Made by a program: the position numbers and the translations under genes. Below, in pieces: positions 12,171 to 22,065 of a DNA stretch of 64,000 nt. Origin of the DNA: Hyaloperonospora brassicae (Eukaryota > Oomycota > Peronosporomycetes > Peronosporales > Peronosporaceae); contig CANTFL010001449.1 in NCBI GenBank assembly GCA_947650285.1, forward strand, positions 62,001-126,000. Direction: 5' to 3'. Each line of letters starts with the position of its first letter. Position 1 is the first letter of the stretch. The notes under the pieces are model-generated. The model searched no databases, was not told the origin of the DNA, and saw only the letters and a program-made list of their open reading frames with translations.

Positions 12171-12476
12171 GCTGCCCTTTTCTCCTTCCCCGCTTCGTGC
12201 GCTCTAGCCACCTAGCGCCCCGCCTCCTTGCCCGTGTGGGCGGCGATCATGCTCGCCCCGACTGCGTGCTTCTGTCATGCAGGAAACACCGACTTGATTG
12301 ACGAAAGCCCTCCTCGCACTCTCAGATGTCAGCCAATCACGTTCTCGAAGTTGCACTTCTGCTCTTCAGCCGGAAAATTCGAGAGTTCAACCGTGTTCAA
12401 TGAATACAAACGGGTTCTCAGTAGCTCATCGATGGACGAAAGTGTCCTCGATGAGAAGACTCGGATTGAGCGATAA

Positions 12477-13367
12477 ATGTCTCAATCCTTGGAGTCGCTC
12501 CAGACAAAGTCTTTGTATAAGGATTTGATCGAATTCAGGGATGTGTTCCCTGAATCCGTACCATGCGAGTCGCCTAATGCCAAAGGCACTCGACACGAGA
12601 TCGAGTTCAAACCGGGCTCGAAGTACTGTGTCATGAAGCAGTGGGCAATGCCTCGTGAACAAGTACTAGCGATTAACAAGTTCTTTCCCGATCGATTTGC
12701 AGCGGGCCATGTGAGGAAATCAACTTCTTCTCACAGCTCTCCGACCTTCTGTGTGCGAGAGGACACAGGAGGATGGCGGATAGTGCACGCATGCAACAAG
12801 TTGAATGATGCAACGGCACTGGCACAGACGCCGATACCGAGGAAAGACGTAATCACAGATGGTGTGTCAATGAGTACCATCTTCTCGTACATGGATCTGA
12901 TGGACGGATTCTATCCGATCCTCATGCGTGAACGGGACACCCCGTACACAGCAGTGAGCACTCCCAGCGGTATTCTGTGCGAGATGCTAGTGATGCCACA
13001 GGGGATGAGTAACTCCCCTGCAACAATTAACAGACGTGTCTCAAATCTGTTGAGACCGGTGCGGCATTTTTCACCGAGTTACTTCGACGATGTGTTCGTC
13101 CATAGCCGGTCTATGAACGGAAAGACGGACGTGGAAGTTCACAGAACACATGTTCGTCAGGTTCTTCAACTTATGCGTAAGCATAAGTTGTACGCCAACC
13201 TCAAGAAGCGTATGTTTGCGCTAGCGAATATCGTGGGTAAACACGGCGTAAGCCCTGAGTCCGAAAAGATCAAGGCGATCACCGACTGGCCCGTGCCAGT
13301 TGATGTCAAGAAACTTCGTAAGTTCCTTGAGCTAGCGGCGTACTTGTACAAGTACTCGCGAAACTAG
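12477..13367 (+). pseudogene. gypsy 1 reverse transcriptase
   Basis: A 296-residue open stretch that resumes gypsy 1 pol after the LINE. It shows DVFPESVPCE, SSHSSPTFCVRE (gypsy: SPxSSPxxxVxK), WRIVHACNKLN, PIPRKD, MDLMDGFYPILM (catalytic Asp region), MPQGMSNSPATINR and SYFDDVFVHS, the Y/F-x-D-D box. The thumb reads ITDWPVPVDVKKLRKFLELAAYL. The frame starts after a stop at 12474-12476 and ends at a stop at 13365-13367, so the polyprotein is cut on both sides. The domain itself is well kept, including both catalytic aspartates. Confidence 0.9.
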
Positions 13368-13467
13368 ACCGAGATGACCCTGCGTCTTTCTTGTTTACTC
13401 GAGAAAAATGTCAAGTGGTCATTGAACGCTGACTGTCGGCGTTCCTTTTGAAGGTATCAAGCAAAGC

Positions 13468-14720
13468 TTGATGCAATCGCCCATACTGGCGATTGCAAAT
13501 CAGGACAGACAATTTCATGTGTACTGTGACGACAGCAATATCGCGATCGGCTGCGCGTTGATGCAATTTGACACAGATGGCGCAGAACGCGTCCAATGCT
13601 ATCAATTGCGTCAGCTGCAAGCAGATGAGCGTAATTACCCAGTGCATGACAAGAAACTCCTTGCCATGAAATACGAACTGGCTAAAGTCCGCATCTATCT
13701 CTTGGGAGATAAACCGTTCATCGTCTATACGGACCATGCGTCACTACGCACGGCCGTAAACAGCCCACACCTCTCGCAGCAAATGGCGAGGTGGCTACCT
13801 TACTTCGCGGAGTACAACTTCTCTGTCGAGTATAAACTAGGACGACTCAACGTCGTCGCTGATGCGCTATCGCGCCTACCCGGTTTCGAGCCGGGCATGC
13901 AATCTAACAGCGGGGTCAAGCCCACTGTTGCGACACTTAGGGCCAGTATCCCGTCGTCAACATTACTTGACGACGTACGGAAGAACTACGCAGAAGAAAA
14001 AGATCTTCTGAGCTTGATGAAACATCTTGAAAATCCAATTCGTAAATCGTTAAAAGATTTATTGGCTTTGTACCGTTCCTCATCGGATCGGTACACAACA
14101 CGCAACGGGTTATTCTACTCAATAGCCGTTGCCGGCGACACGCCTCGTGTCGTCGTACCCACCCATAACAAATCGCGCTTACGCATCATGTATGAGTGTC
14201 ACGATGCCCCAACAGGTATCCATCGTGTTCGGGGAAAGACTTACCTTACGTTAAGTCGTGACTTTTACTGGCCACGCCACTATCAATTTTTGCGCAAGTA
14301 CATTCGTGCTGTCGAGGATTGTCGACCGGTGAAGCCTATTCCTTCTTACTGTGCGCCTTTACAGCCTCTTAATGTCCCGGCAGAGTGCTGGCAGCCCGTT
14401 TTAATGAACTTCGTCTTCGAGTTCCCCGAAGACGCTCAAAAGAATAATGGTATTCTTGTGTTCGCGAACCGGTTTAGCAAGATGGTACATCTTACTGCGG
14501 TACCCGAGTCGATCATGGCACAAGGCTGTGTTCGTGTCTTTATCGACACGACCTTTCGACTCCACGGGTTACCCCGTGAACTCGTGTCCGACCGTGACCC
14601 CCTGTTCACGGCGTAGGTTTGGAAATCATTGTTCCGATCACTCGGAACGCGGTTGAAGATGTCAACATCTGACCATTCCGAAACAGACGGTCAGACGGAA
14701 CGGTCGTGTCCTCGACTAGA
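13468..14720 (+). pseudogene. gypsy 1 RNase H and integrase
   Basis: RNase H appears as FHVYCDDSNIAIGCALMQ, YPVHDKKLLAMKYEL and FIVYTDHASL (D-E-D), followed by the gypsy connection ADALSRLPGFE. The integrase zinc finger (YECHDAPTGIHRV ... FLRKYIRAVEDCRPVKP) lacks its first cysteine. The core has VLMNFVFEFP where gypsy elements have SMDFV, so the first catalytic Asp is Asn. The second Asp is in VSDRDPLF. A stop at 14614-14616 truncates the core, and remnants with ETDGQTER continue to about 14700. A dead integrase is likely. Confidence 0.85.
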
Positions 14721-15223
14721 TCCTCCGAGGATACGTCCATTCGTTCTCGAGCTGCAGCCAATTCCTACCGATGGTGGAATTCGCCATCCATAATTCGGAG
14801 CATGCCTCGACACAGCACACGCCGTTCTTCGTGAATTGCTTACGTCATCCACGTCTGCCCTTCCTGTTAGAGCGTGACTCTTGGAAAAGGGGGGAGGGAA
14901 TCGCTCGAGCAAAAACCGTTCTGGCTCTTGCTCACGACGTGTCGACGCTAACGTCGTCGCGTATGATGCCGATGTTGATCAAGTCGACACCGATGGAGAA
15001 GATCATTCCAATAATAGCGATGACGCTATTATTGAGTAGATGATTATGACGATGCTGGTACTTTCAGCATCGCCAACGACAATTCCAGAGAGGATAATGA
15101 CACCCTCACGGATGAACAGAAAGAGGAGAGGACTTTTTCTGCAGGTCGCACGTTGCTAACTGAACAAATCAATGTCGATTCAGCAGAAAGATTTCTGCTG
15201 GCTCGTAAAACAGTGGTCTTTTC

Positions 15224-15520
15224 GTGCAGGATTCCATCGCTCACGCGGTGTACCGGCATAAACGGAACGTTGACAAGAATGGAAGAGCAAATGTTCTTTC
15301 ATTTATTGAAGGCGACTTAGTCCTACTATCTACGGTAAATCTATTTAGACACGTAGTAACTAACGTGGGCAGCAGCAAAGTACTGCCCAAGTACATCGGC
15401 CCCTTTCGTGTGTTAAGCCGACAAGGCAACGCATACACGATCGAGCTGTGACATAGGATGAGCACGAATCCTACGTTTTACGTGGGGCGTGTCCGCCCGC
15501 ACTGTCAATACGATCCCTCT
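15224..15520 (+). pseudogene. gypsy 1 integrase C-terminal domain remnant
   Basis: The stretch reads GDLVLLSTVNL, SSKVLPKYIGPFRVLSRQGN and AYTIEL, then after a stop NPTFYVGRVRPH. This is the GPY/F-type module at the end of gypsy integrases. The part between 14720 and 15224 is scrambled by stops. Confidence 0.75.
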
Positions 15521-16383
15521 TCCGACGATGCAGATACCCCCCCACGTTCAAGAACCTCCATTAGGTTCTTGCGCTCTCGCTCCAGGCGATCAGTCTGGAT
15601 GTGTAACGAAGAGACCTACCCACGCAGTTCAGAGACCTCTCTGCGAGCTGGCTCCATCTCTTCAACGAGGGAGCGGACATCGCGCTCAACCTGAAGTTGG
15701 GCGAGGGCGTAACCGGCACGATCCTTCGCCTGATCATCCTTACAATCCTTGCGGTGCTGCGGCACCGAATCGGTCAGAGAGCAGCACCTGTCTCGCTCGT
15801 GCTCCAAACTCTCGTGCAATTGATCGATTGCACGATCCATCTCGTATTGGTCGAGATGGTGAGTCAAATGACTTCGAGGAGGGTTTTCCTCCTTCTCCAC
15901 ATCCTTTGGTGGACTCACACGGTGCTCAACAAAACCTTGTGGATCGCATCTTAAGCACCATGACGATTCAGGATCAAGGACGAGTTATCTCGCCCAGTGG
16001 TGGGGGTATCCACCCACGTGGAACAGCTGGGAGCGGGGCTCCCAGCTGGTGTTGGAAGTGCCCGGTCTCGTTGAGCAGTACGATGAAACCCACTTTTTGA
16101 AGGAGTACCATCGTCGAACAAACTCCCGGCGAGTTCTTAAAGGGATTGTAGGTTCACAATCCCTTGATGCATCTCGGAAGAGATGCGCGCCCTCCGGTAG
16201 GTTTGATTAGAGAGGTATGTCTCTCTAGGGGGCGCGAACAGAGTTTTTGATACAACTCTGACATTCTCTCCCCAAAAGAGGCAAGGTAAACCTGCCTCTC
16301 GAGACAATCGGTGCAGTTTTAACCTGAGTACCGGTTATGGCCTTCTGTTCAAGCTTATTGCGGACTGCAAGCAGTAAGTTTGT

Positions 16384-17118
16384 CTAGTCAAGTGTCACGG
16401 CCAACATTCTCAATGTTGCCGGTAAAGAATTCCACGCCTGAGCCAACGAGAAATCGTCTCGCTTGGGATTACCGTGGTACCATCGATGTCTGAAAAAGAC
16501 AACGATGTAAAAATCATGCTCAGTGTAATAACTTATCGCACTGGGATCAAATCCATAGATCCTTGACGAGTCAAATATTAGGATTTGACAACTCACAGTG
16601 GTATAGCCATACCACTCTCTCAACTCTCTCAAGGTAGGCATCCATGGCTTGTTCTCACGAGCAGATCGTAACTCGTTGCGATCCTGCTCCTCCTGCATGG
16701 TGCCAACATGCGAGCTGGCACCACGATCACCGCAACACCTAGTATTGCTGCGGCTATGGATACGGTGACTCCGCGAAGAGTCATCGACATTCTCATGAGG
16801 ACTAACGTCCTCATGTTTCACACTCGCCTCGTAAGAATACGAGCACGATCGGTTCGATCCCGGCGACGATCTCTCAGACTCATCGGATAAACCAAACACC
16901 TCATGGTGCAAGTTTTTTTTAATGGAGACTGCCGCGAGGAACAGCAGCCGTCGTTTCCGCAACCATACGGTCGGGCTTTGCGGAAGGTTCCGAGTCGGAA
17001 GAACCCGAATCGCCCGAATAGACCACCTCAATCTCGGGATCTTGGTCCATGAGATTACCACCCTCAGCCGATGCTGCGGGTGAAAGAGCTGCACGTGGAT
17101 TACCACGTGCTCCTGCAA
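16384..17118 (-). pseudogene. antisense ORF inside gypsy 1 3' end
   Basis: A 244-codon open frame on the strand opposite to the element, lying between the integrase and the 3' LTR. The middle is Ser/Arg-rich; the C-terminal third is globular-looking, with TLRELREWYGYTTVSCQ, IYGFDPSAISYYTEHDFYI and LAQAWNSLPATLRMLAVTLD. No ATG lies near its upstream end, so the start may be lost. No family was recognised. Gypsy 2 has an unrelated-looking antisense ORF in the equivalent place (47191-47990), which argues for a captured or accessory gene rather than chance. Confidence 0.45.
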
Positions 17119-17379
17119 CTACGGGTGTTGCAGGATGCTTACTGGTAGCAGCAGGCGACTTGACACCTGCTGCTGAGTCTTGAACAGCTTATTCTTCGGC
17201 TGCACGCATCCGTGCAGCCCCTTCAGTCGCAGCCTTGTTCGCGCAGTGCAGGGACGGACTCGTCATGCGCTGAAAAGCTGGAATGAGAGGAAAGACCAAC
17301 GAGTGCTCCCTGTCCCCAGAGCGACACGATGGTAGTCGCTTTGGCACCAATCAAAAATTTACTCACTATAGTGACTGAT

Positions 17380-17396
17380 GGATAAGGGAGGGGTGA
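17380..17396 (+). promoter_or_regulatory. polypurine tract
   Basis: The sequence GATAAGGGAGGGGTGA lies directly before the TGTAACGG start of the 3' LTR, as expected for the plus-strand primer of reverse transcription. Confidence 0.75.
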
Positions 17397-17834
17397 TGTA
17401 ACGGGGTAAGCCCGTTACGTAAAAATTGATAGAAAGTATCAATTTTGAGCATTATCTATTTTGAAAATATTCAATCAACATCACTCCAGAAGAGGTGATG
17501 GTATCGGAATATTGCCCCCAATGATAATATTCGTGGGTGATTTACTTCTTGGTTGATGTAACATCTAGATCAACCAAAGTAACCACCAATCGCTGCTGGA
17601 CGCGCGCAATGGGTGGTGCGCGACAGACTTACATATGAAATGGTATTTAACATAGTTAGATTAAAACGAAAGATGATTAAGTAAGCAACATAACTACATT
17701 AAATACAGTTCTAATTTTTCCCTCAGACTGAGCTTTCGAGTTCTGCCTACTTCGCTGCGCTTCCTCGCCACATGTACGTGACGTCGGGTGCACACAACCT
17801 TGTGTTGAATTGACACAAGGCGTTCCTCGTTACA
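17397..17834 (+). repeat. 3' LTR of gypsy 1, hairpin-rich
   Basis: Begins TGTAACGGGG and ends CTCGTTACA. The left half contains successive hairpins. GTAACGGG pairs with CCCGTTAC (17398-17418). AAAATTGATA pairs with TATCAATTTT (17422-17446). CATCAC pairs with GTGATG near 17480. GAATATT pairs with AATATTC near 17507-17532. TTGGTTGAT pairs with ATCAACCAA near 17553-17580. Another hairpin, CCTTGTGT with ACACAAGG (17798-17820), lies near the right end. Confidence 0.85.
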
Positions 17835-17997
17835 ATTCGCCTCCTCGAACGAGGTGTGACCAATTCAATCCAATCCATAGATAACTCCGGCACGCTTTTG
17901 ATTCCGAAAAAAGGTTCTGACGAAATAGTAATGTGGTGAAGTCACTGATCAAATTTTGTACGAGGATCGGTGGCTACACATTTGGGACGCCACTTAC

Positions 17998-19717
17998 TGG
18001 TGGAAAAAGAGGCCATGGGACTTGGCAATCCAATAAGAAAAACGGGATCGGCGATCCGATCCAACTGTCGTCAGACTGATGGGTATGGAACGATCTGAGA
18101 CGGGGTGGTTTGGGACAAGACGGCAGTTAGGACGATTTCCATGGAGCGATCTGGGACAAGGATCTGATATCGGGCGATGTGATGTGACTCTGTGACGAAG
18201 GTGTGACATCCTGCAGACTGGTGACACTCTCTACGGGTCTCCCAAAGAAGGTACTGGTTTAGGTTAATTATGGACCGATCTGGAAGTGGGGATGTTTGTG
18301 GGGGTCTGTGGGACCTTTGTAAGAATTGTAGATGGTCCCATTGTGCGGATAAACCGCTGAGTATAGTATCGGAGCATGCACAATGAACGGAAAATACATA
18401 TAGGGCCGGATCGCACTGTGTCGATCTTCAACGATCTCGAATTGGACACCAGATCGGCCATGTTCCCTGCTGGTTATGGATATATCGATGATGGAGCTAT
18501 TGTATGATGATTTACATGCTTGTTGAAGATCCATGAGTGATGTCCCAAAAGTTCAGACCGAAAGAGCCATTGGAAGTCTGTCGAATTGACGTCGCAAAAT
18601 GGATTTAGACACATTCCACATCTTGGATACTATTTTGGACTTTTCGGTACTAAAATTGGGTATTTGGTACCATATTTGGAATTTGGTCCTTTTTGGTGTC
18701 TAGGCACGATATCGGGAGTATTGGCGCTATCTTTGGAGTACAGGTCACGAAATTTCGACACGTGTTCAAGGGGGCGGTCAAGCTTAAAGGTGATATCGAC
18801 TTGGACAGTGACCTACGGTTGGGAATAGGCTTAATGATAGGTTGAACATTAATTTGGTTGGTTAATAAACAGACTTGAACTCTACTTCTTCTGCTCACGA
18901 CGCACGTTCTCCTCTTCTCTTCTCCGGGCAAGATTGATTTGGCTTCCCCGGCGCGTCAAGGCACGCGTGTTACAGGGACACAGAAGACCGGTCTTGGATT
19001 GTTGGCCAAGATCGAAAAGAGCGATCTCGGGATATCTGGCCCGGATCGATCTAGTACTCACACTCAACTCAACTGCTAGGGTAGCAGCCACACAACAAAG
19101 GAAAAGGAAAAGGAAAGGATTTTGAACACAAGATTGCGAGACGGCTCAAGTGGTCAGAAGATCTGGACAAGGCGTTTTAGACAAGACCGAGCGAGATCGA
19201 AGCGATCTACTGGACATGTCGGCGTGTTTCATTTTGGCGAAACCAAGAGTCGATCTGTCCATATTGCGCACTTCCGGCAAGATCGGCCGATCCCGAGACC
19301 AGATCGGACCGATCCCAACGCAAGATCGACGCAAGACTATTATTTGCTGAGTAAAGATTTCCGCACAGCGAAGACCCCGATCCCGAAGACGAATCGAGAT
19401 CGGTGTGATTCAAGATCGAGATCGCGACATCTCCAAATAGAGATCGCCGCGACTCAAGATCAGGATCGCAGAACCCCGTTCGTAGTGTGAAGATTTCCGC
19501 ACCGGAAGCGAACGCTCAACCCCAAACCCTCAGCGAGATCGACAGCTCCCAAGGCCATTACGAAGAGCTCAAGCCAGCCCAACAGACGGTACACAAGGTG
19601 AGCACAAGGTTATACATCAAGGCACGGATCGAAGTACCCCCTCCGTGAGTCGGCAAGTCTGGGCAAGTGGAAGATCGACACTCACTGAAGTAATTTTGTG
19701 AGATCGACTTCACCACA
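17998..19717 (+). repeat. GATC-rich LTR-like repeat, family 3, copy 1
   Basis: Shares its start (TGGTG/GG then GGGATCGGCGATCC), an internal GTGAAGATTTCCGCAC block, the AAGTACCCCCTCCGT block and its end (CACCACA) with 50919-52015. The body is full of GATC-centred degenerate repeats. No coding region is seen. The other copy has TG...CA ends and a target duplication, so this is probably a long solo LTR or a non-autonomous element. Here the flanks (CTTAC left, GTAAG right) are reverse complements, not a direct duplication. Confidence 0.55.
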
Positions 19718-20220
19718 GTAAGGTCTACTAATAAGGAGGGTCCGCTGTAAAAATGCCTCAATTTCCCAACAAAATAGTGAGGTATTTTTACAAGAAATCT
19801 TATTTGCGACAAGGACAGCGGATCAAAGAGTAATACTGCTGTTCATCTTTTGCTTATAGACGTACAATGACTAGAAAAAATGCTGATATTGCTTTAAACG
19901 CATAGACATCAGCAACATGCTTGTCCGTCCTTAATATTTAAATTTAAACGGGAGGTACTTTAAACGTCTTATACTACACCTGATACGTTTGTAATTTATC
20001 GGACATAGTGGAGATGAATCTGTAATAGCGTCAGTTGCAAGCAATGCATTGTACGACTAACTTATCTCGTTCAAAGCCTCTTCTCTGTGAGCAACGCGCA
20101 TGTGCTTAAACTGATCCGGTATCACGTAGCGAAATTTCTCGGTGCCCAATAAATCTATATTCTCCTGCCTCCGCAAGACTTCCATACTTCATTACTACTT
20201 CCTTTGGAATTGTCCGCTGG
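19718..20220. other. AT-rich intergenic with a small inverted-repeat element
   Basis: At 19735-19812 GGTCCGCTGT and a segment TAAAAATGCCTCA are mirrored by TGAGGTATTTTTA and ACAGCGGATC, giving an ~80 bp foldback like a tiny MITE. The motif AAGGAGGGTCCGCT recurs at 55757-55770. The rest shows nothing recognisable. Confidence 0.4.
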
Positions 20221-21392
20221 CTAATCCAGATAGAACCCGTCCTCCTGGAATATATTTAACAAGGCGACGATATTTCTAGAGTTGTACACTTGCTTCCGAG
20301 AAGCCTCGCGCATCCAGATACGCGGCTCGCGAGTGTACCGTTCATACCACACCGTCAATATTCGAGCCGCTGCATTATTTTGTTTATTTTTGACGCATGA
20401 GATTCCACACACATCCATGGAAGTGTCACACGAATGAATTACAGAAGAGATGTCGACATCGTCCGCTTTTAGTCTCTTCAATTTGAGCTTGAATGCTGAC
20501 ATCCGATCTTCCCAGCGCTTAATCATCTCGATAAGGCAACTAATTACAGCCGCATGGAACTTGATAGTCGCTTGATCTTTTTCGTGTTGCTTAGTGTCAG
20601 CCTCATTGCTTGAATTGTTTCCACTTCTGTCTTCCCCGTGCTCCACTTCGTTTACTTTCATGGACCACATCATCATATCTGCTGAACTTCGCAGCGATCA
20701 CGCATTCCTCCATGCACTTTACCGCTGGTGCACTTGAGTTCAGCAACTTTAATCGTAGTAGTGGCGGATCAAGTATTCTACACAGCATTCGAGAACCTTG
20801 GTCAATATAAAATCTGCCAACATTGAGGTTGCTGAATGTGATGAACCTGAGTACCTGAACCCTCGGAAATTTTGATCGAGATTTCGTGTCGAAGAGACTT
20901 AGGTCGGATACATGTACATTCTCGATTGCACCCCAGCCATTTGGAACGCTCACGATCTTCTGATCTTCATTCGTCATATTGAAGACGTAAGAAAATGCTT
21001 TGTTTGTAGCTGTCAATTTTTCTCGTGCCCCGGTCGAAGATCCATTGCGCAAACAGCTAAGTATTGCCATTCGCATGTTTGACTTCTCCGCCTCTAATGA
21101 GTGTGATGTCAGCTCACTTTCCACACCTGCTTTTGTTGCCGAATTCTACAGAATCCTCCTATTCACGTAGCGACGGGGACCCCTGGAGCGCGAGTAATCG
21201 CGGGTACACAAGTCGATTATTGGATGATTCCGGCTTCAACATGGCATCCACCTTCGACAACTTGTCCAGCAGAATTGAGGCTCTACTTGAAGGATCTGAG
21301 ACATCAATCTTGGTGGTAAGTTGTGGAAGCAGCATGATGCATGGAGCGGTCTGCGTGAGTAGGTCCACATAGAGATGGCGCGAACTAGGCAT
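20221..21392 (-). pseudogene. unidentified minus-strand ORFs beside arm 2
   Basis: Three consecutive open stretches on the minus strand: 21159-21392, 20603-21124 and 20221-20676, the last two overlapping in different frames. They contain LTQTAPCIMLLPQLT, DKLSKVDAMLKPESSNN, TATNKAFSYVFNM, VSVPNGWGAIENVHVSD, LFDTKSRSKFPRVQ and WEDRMSAFKLKLKRLK. They lie just downstream, in the same orientation, of the Crypton-like fragment at 21628-21864, so they may be the rest of that element. I do not recognise the family. Frame changes between the pieces indicate a decayed gene. Confidence 0.4.
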
Positions 21393-21480
21393 GTTGCGGA
21401 TGTTTCTCGGCCGGAGAATAGTGAAAGACCTTGCTATTCATAGTATTGACGCGGAATAACCGAATGAATAGTACTGTGTT

Positions 21481-22065
21481 GGCGCTAACGGACAAACCTT
21501 GCTTGAAGACCAGCGAAAGACCAGATGCCCGGACGAAGACATGCTACGTTAGGCACACAAGTGCAGCGTCCTTGTAGTCCGCCGAACTCGCTGCAGTCAA
21601 GCAGAGGTGTTCCATTAGTAATAAGTATCACCTTATGTACACGATGCAGCTTTCTTTCTGGGCGCCCTCACCGCTCTTGTCATGCAGTGCCTCTCCAAGT
21701 GCGCGCCACTTCGAACACCTTTTCTTCCACAATTGGTACTTGTGACGCGATTGACCCGAGCAGCCACTTCTGAGTTGTCTATAATAGGAAATCACAGAGT
21801 TCTTCGCCAAAAAGTCTCCATTGCTGCCCTTGATATAGGCGAGATGTATGGCAAAATTCTTCATTACAGCGGCGAAGCGCGCACCAGACGGTCTACTGAG
21901 GATGGACGTGTTCGGCTGTTCAACTGCGACAAGCTCTGACGCGAGGAATTTGCTGAAGTTGTTTTTTACTGTCGATATGACCGGTTACGTGTTGACAGGC
22001 ACAAATGATAGAACGCTCATGTTCCTGTGCGTCTTTTTATTGAGGTGTACGAGCGTTTTGACACA
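21481..22065 (-). repeat. inverted repeat arm 2 (Crypton-like fragment)
   Basis: Reverse complement of 265-856, differing by scattered substitutions and a few small indels. Its inner end is TTGGCGCTAAC at 21480-21490. Beyond that the sequence (ACAGTACTATTC on the minus strand) shows what may have followed arm 1 before the gypsy insertion. Confidence 0.85.
21628..21864 (-). pseudogene. Crypton-like tyrosine recombinase fragment, copy 2
   Basis: The 78-codon reading is almost the same as that at 471-707 (MKNFAIHLAYIKGSNGDFLA, SVISYYRQLRSG) and carries the same frame slip, so both copies descend from one already damaged copy. Family assignment is tentative, as for copy 1. Confidence 0.4.

Larger units (their letters stand above)
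4175..12285 (-). mobile_element. LINE with APE endonuclease, RT and RNase H
   Basis: A near full-length non-LTR retrotransposon on the minus strand inserted in gypsy 1 pol, with an exact 8-bp target duplication. Reading leftwards from 12285: an ORF1 region (about 12170-10770), an apurinic endonuclease (about 9396-8100), reverse transcriptase (about 7782-6560), a C-terminal region with a zinc-finger-like zf-RVT segment (about 5400-5250), and RNase H (4941-4465). The 3' end reads CCCTTGTTTT rather than poly-A. RNase H in the second ORF fits I/Tad/Utopia-like lineages; the exact clade is not determined. Many frameshifts and stops make it inactive. Confidence 0.9.
857..17834 (+). mobile_element. 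Ty3/gypsy retrotransposon 1, decayed, nested
   Basis: A + strand LTR retrotransposon. It has a 5' LTR (857-1300), gag relics, aspartic protease, reverse transcriptase, RNase H, integrase zinc finger and core, an integrase C-terminal domain, a purine-rich tract (17380-17396) and a 3' LTR (17397-17834). Domain order PR-RT-RH-IN is that of Ty3/gypsy. It is broken by many stops and frameshifts, by an 8.1 kb LINE inserted in pol, and by an AT-rich foreign segment in gag. The bases before 857 and after 17834 do not match, so no target duplication is visible. The two LTRs are also clearly divergent, so the element is old or a recombinant of two copies. Confidence 0.9.
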
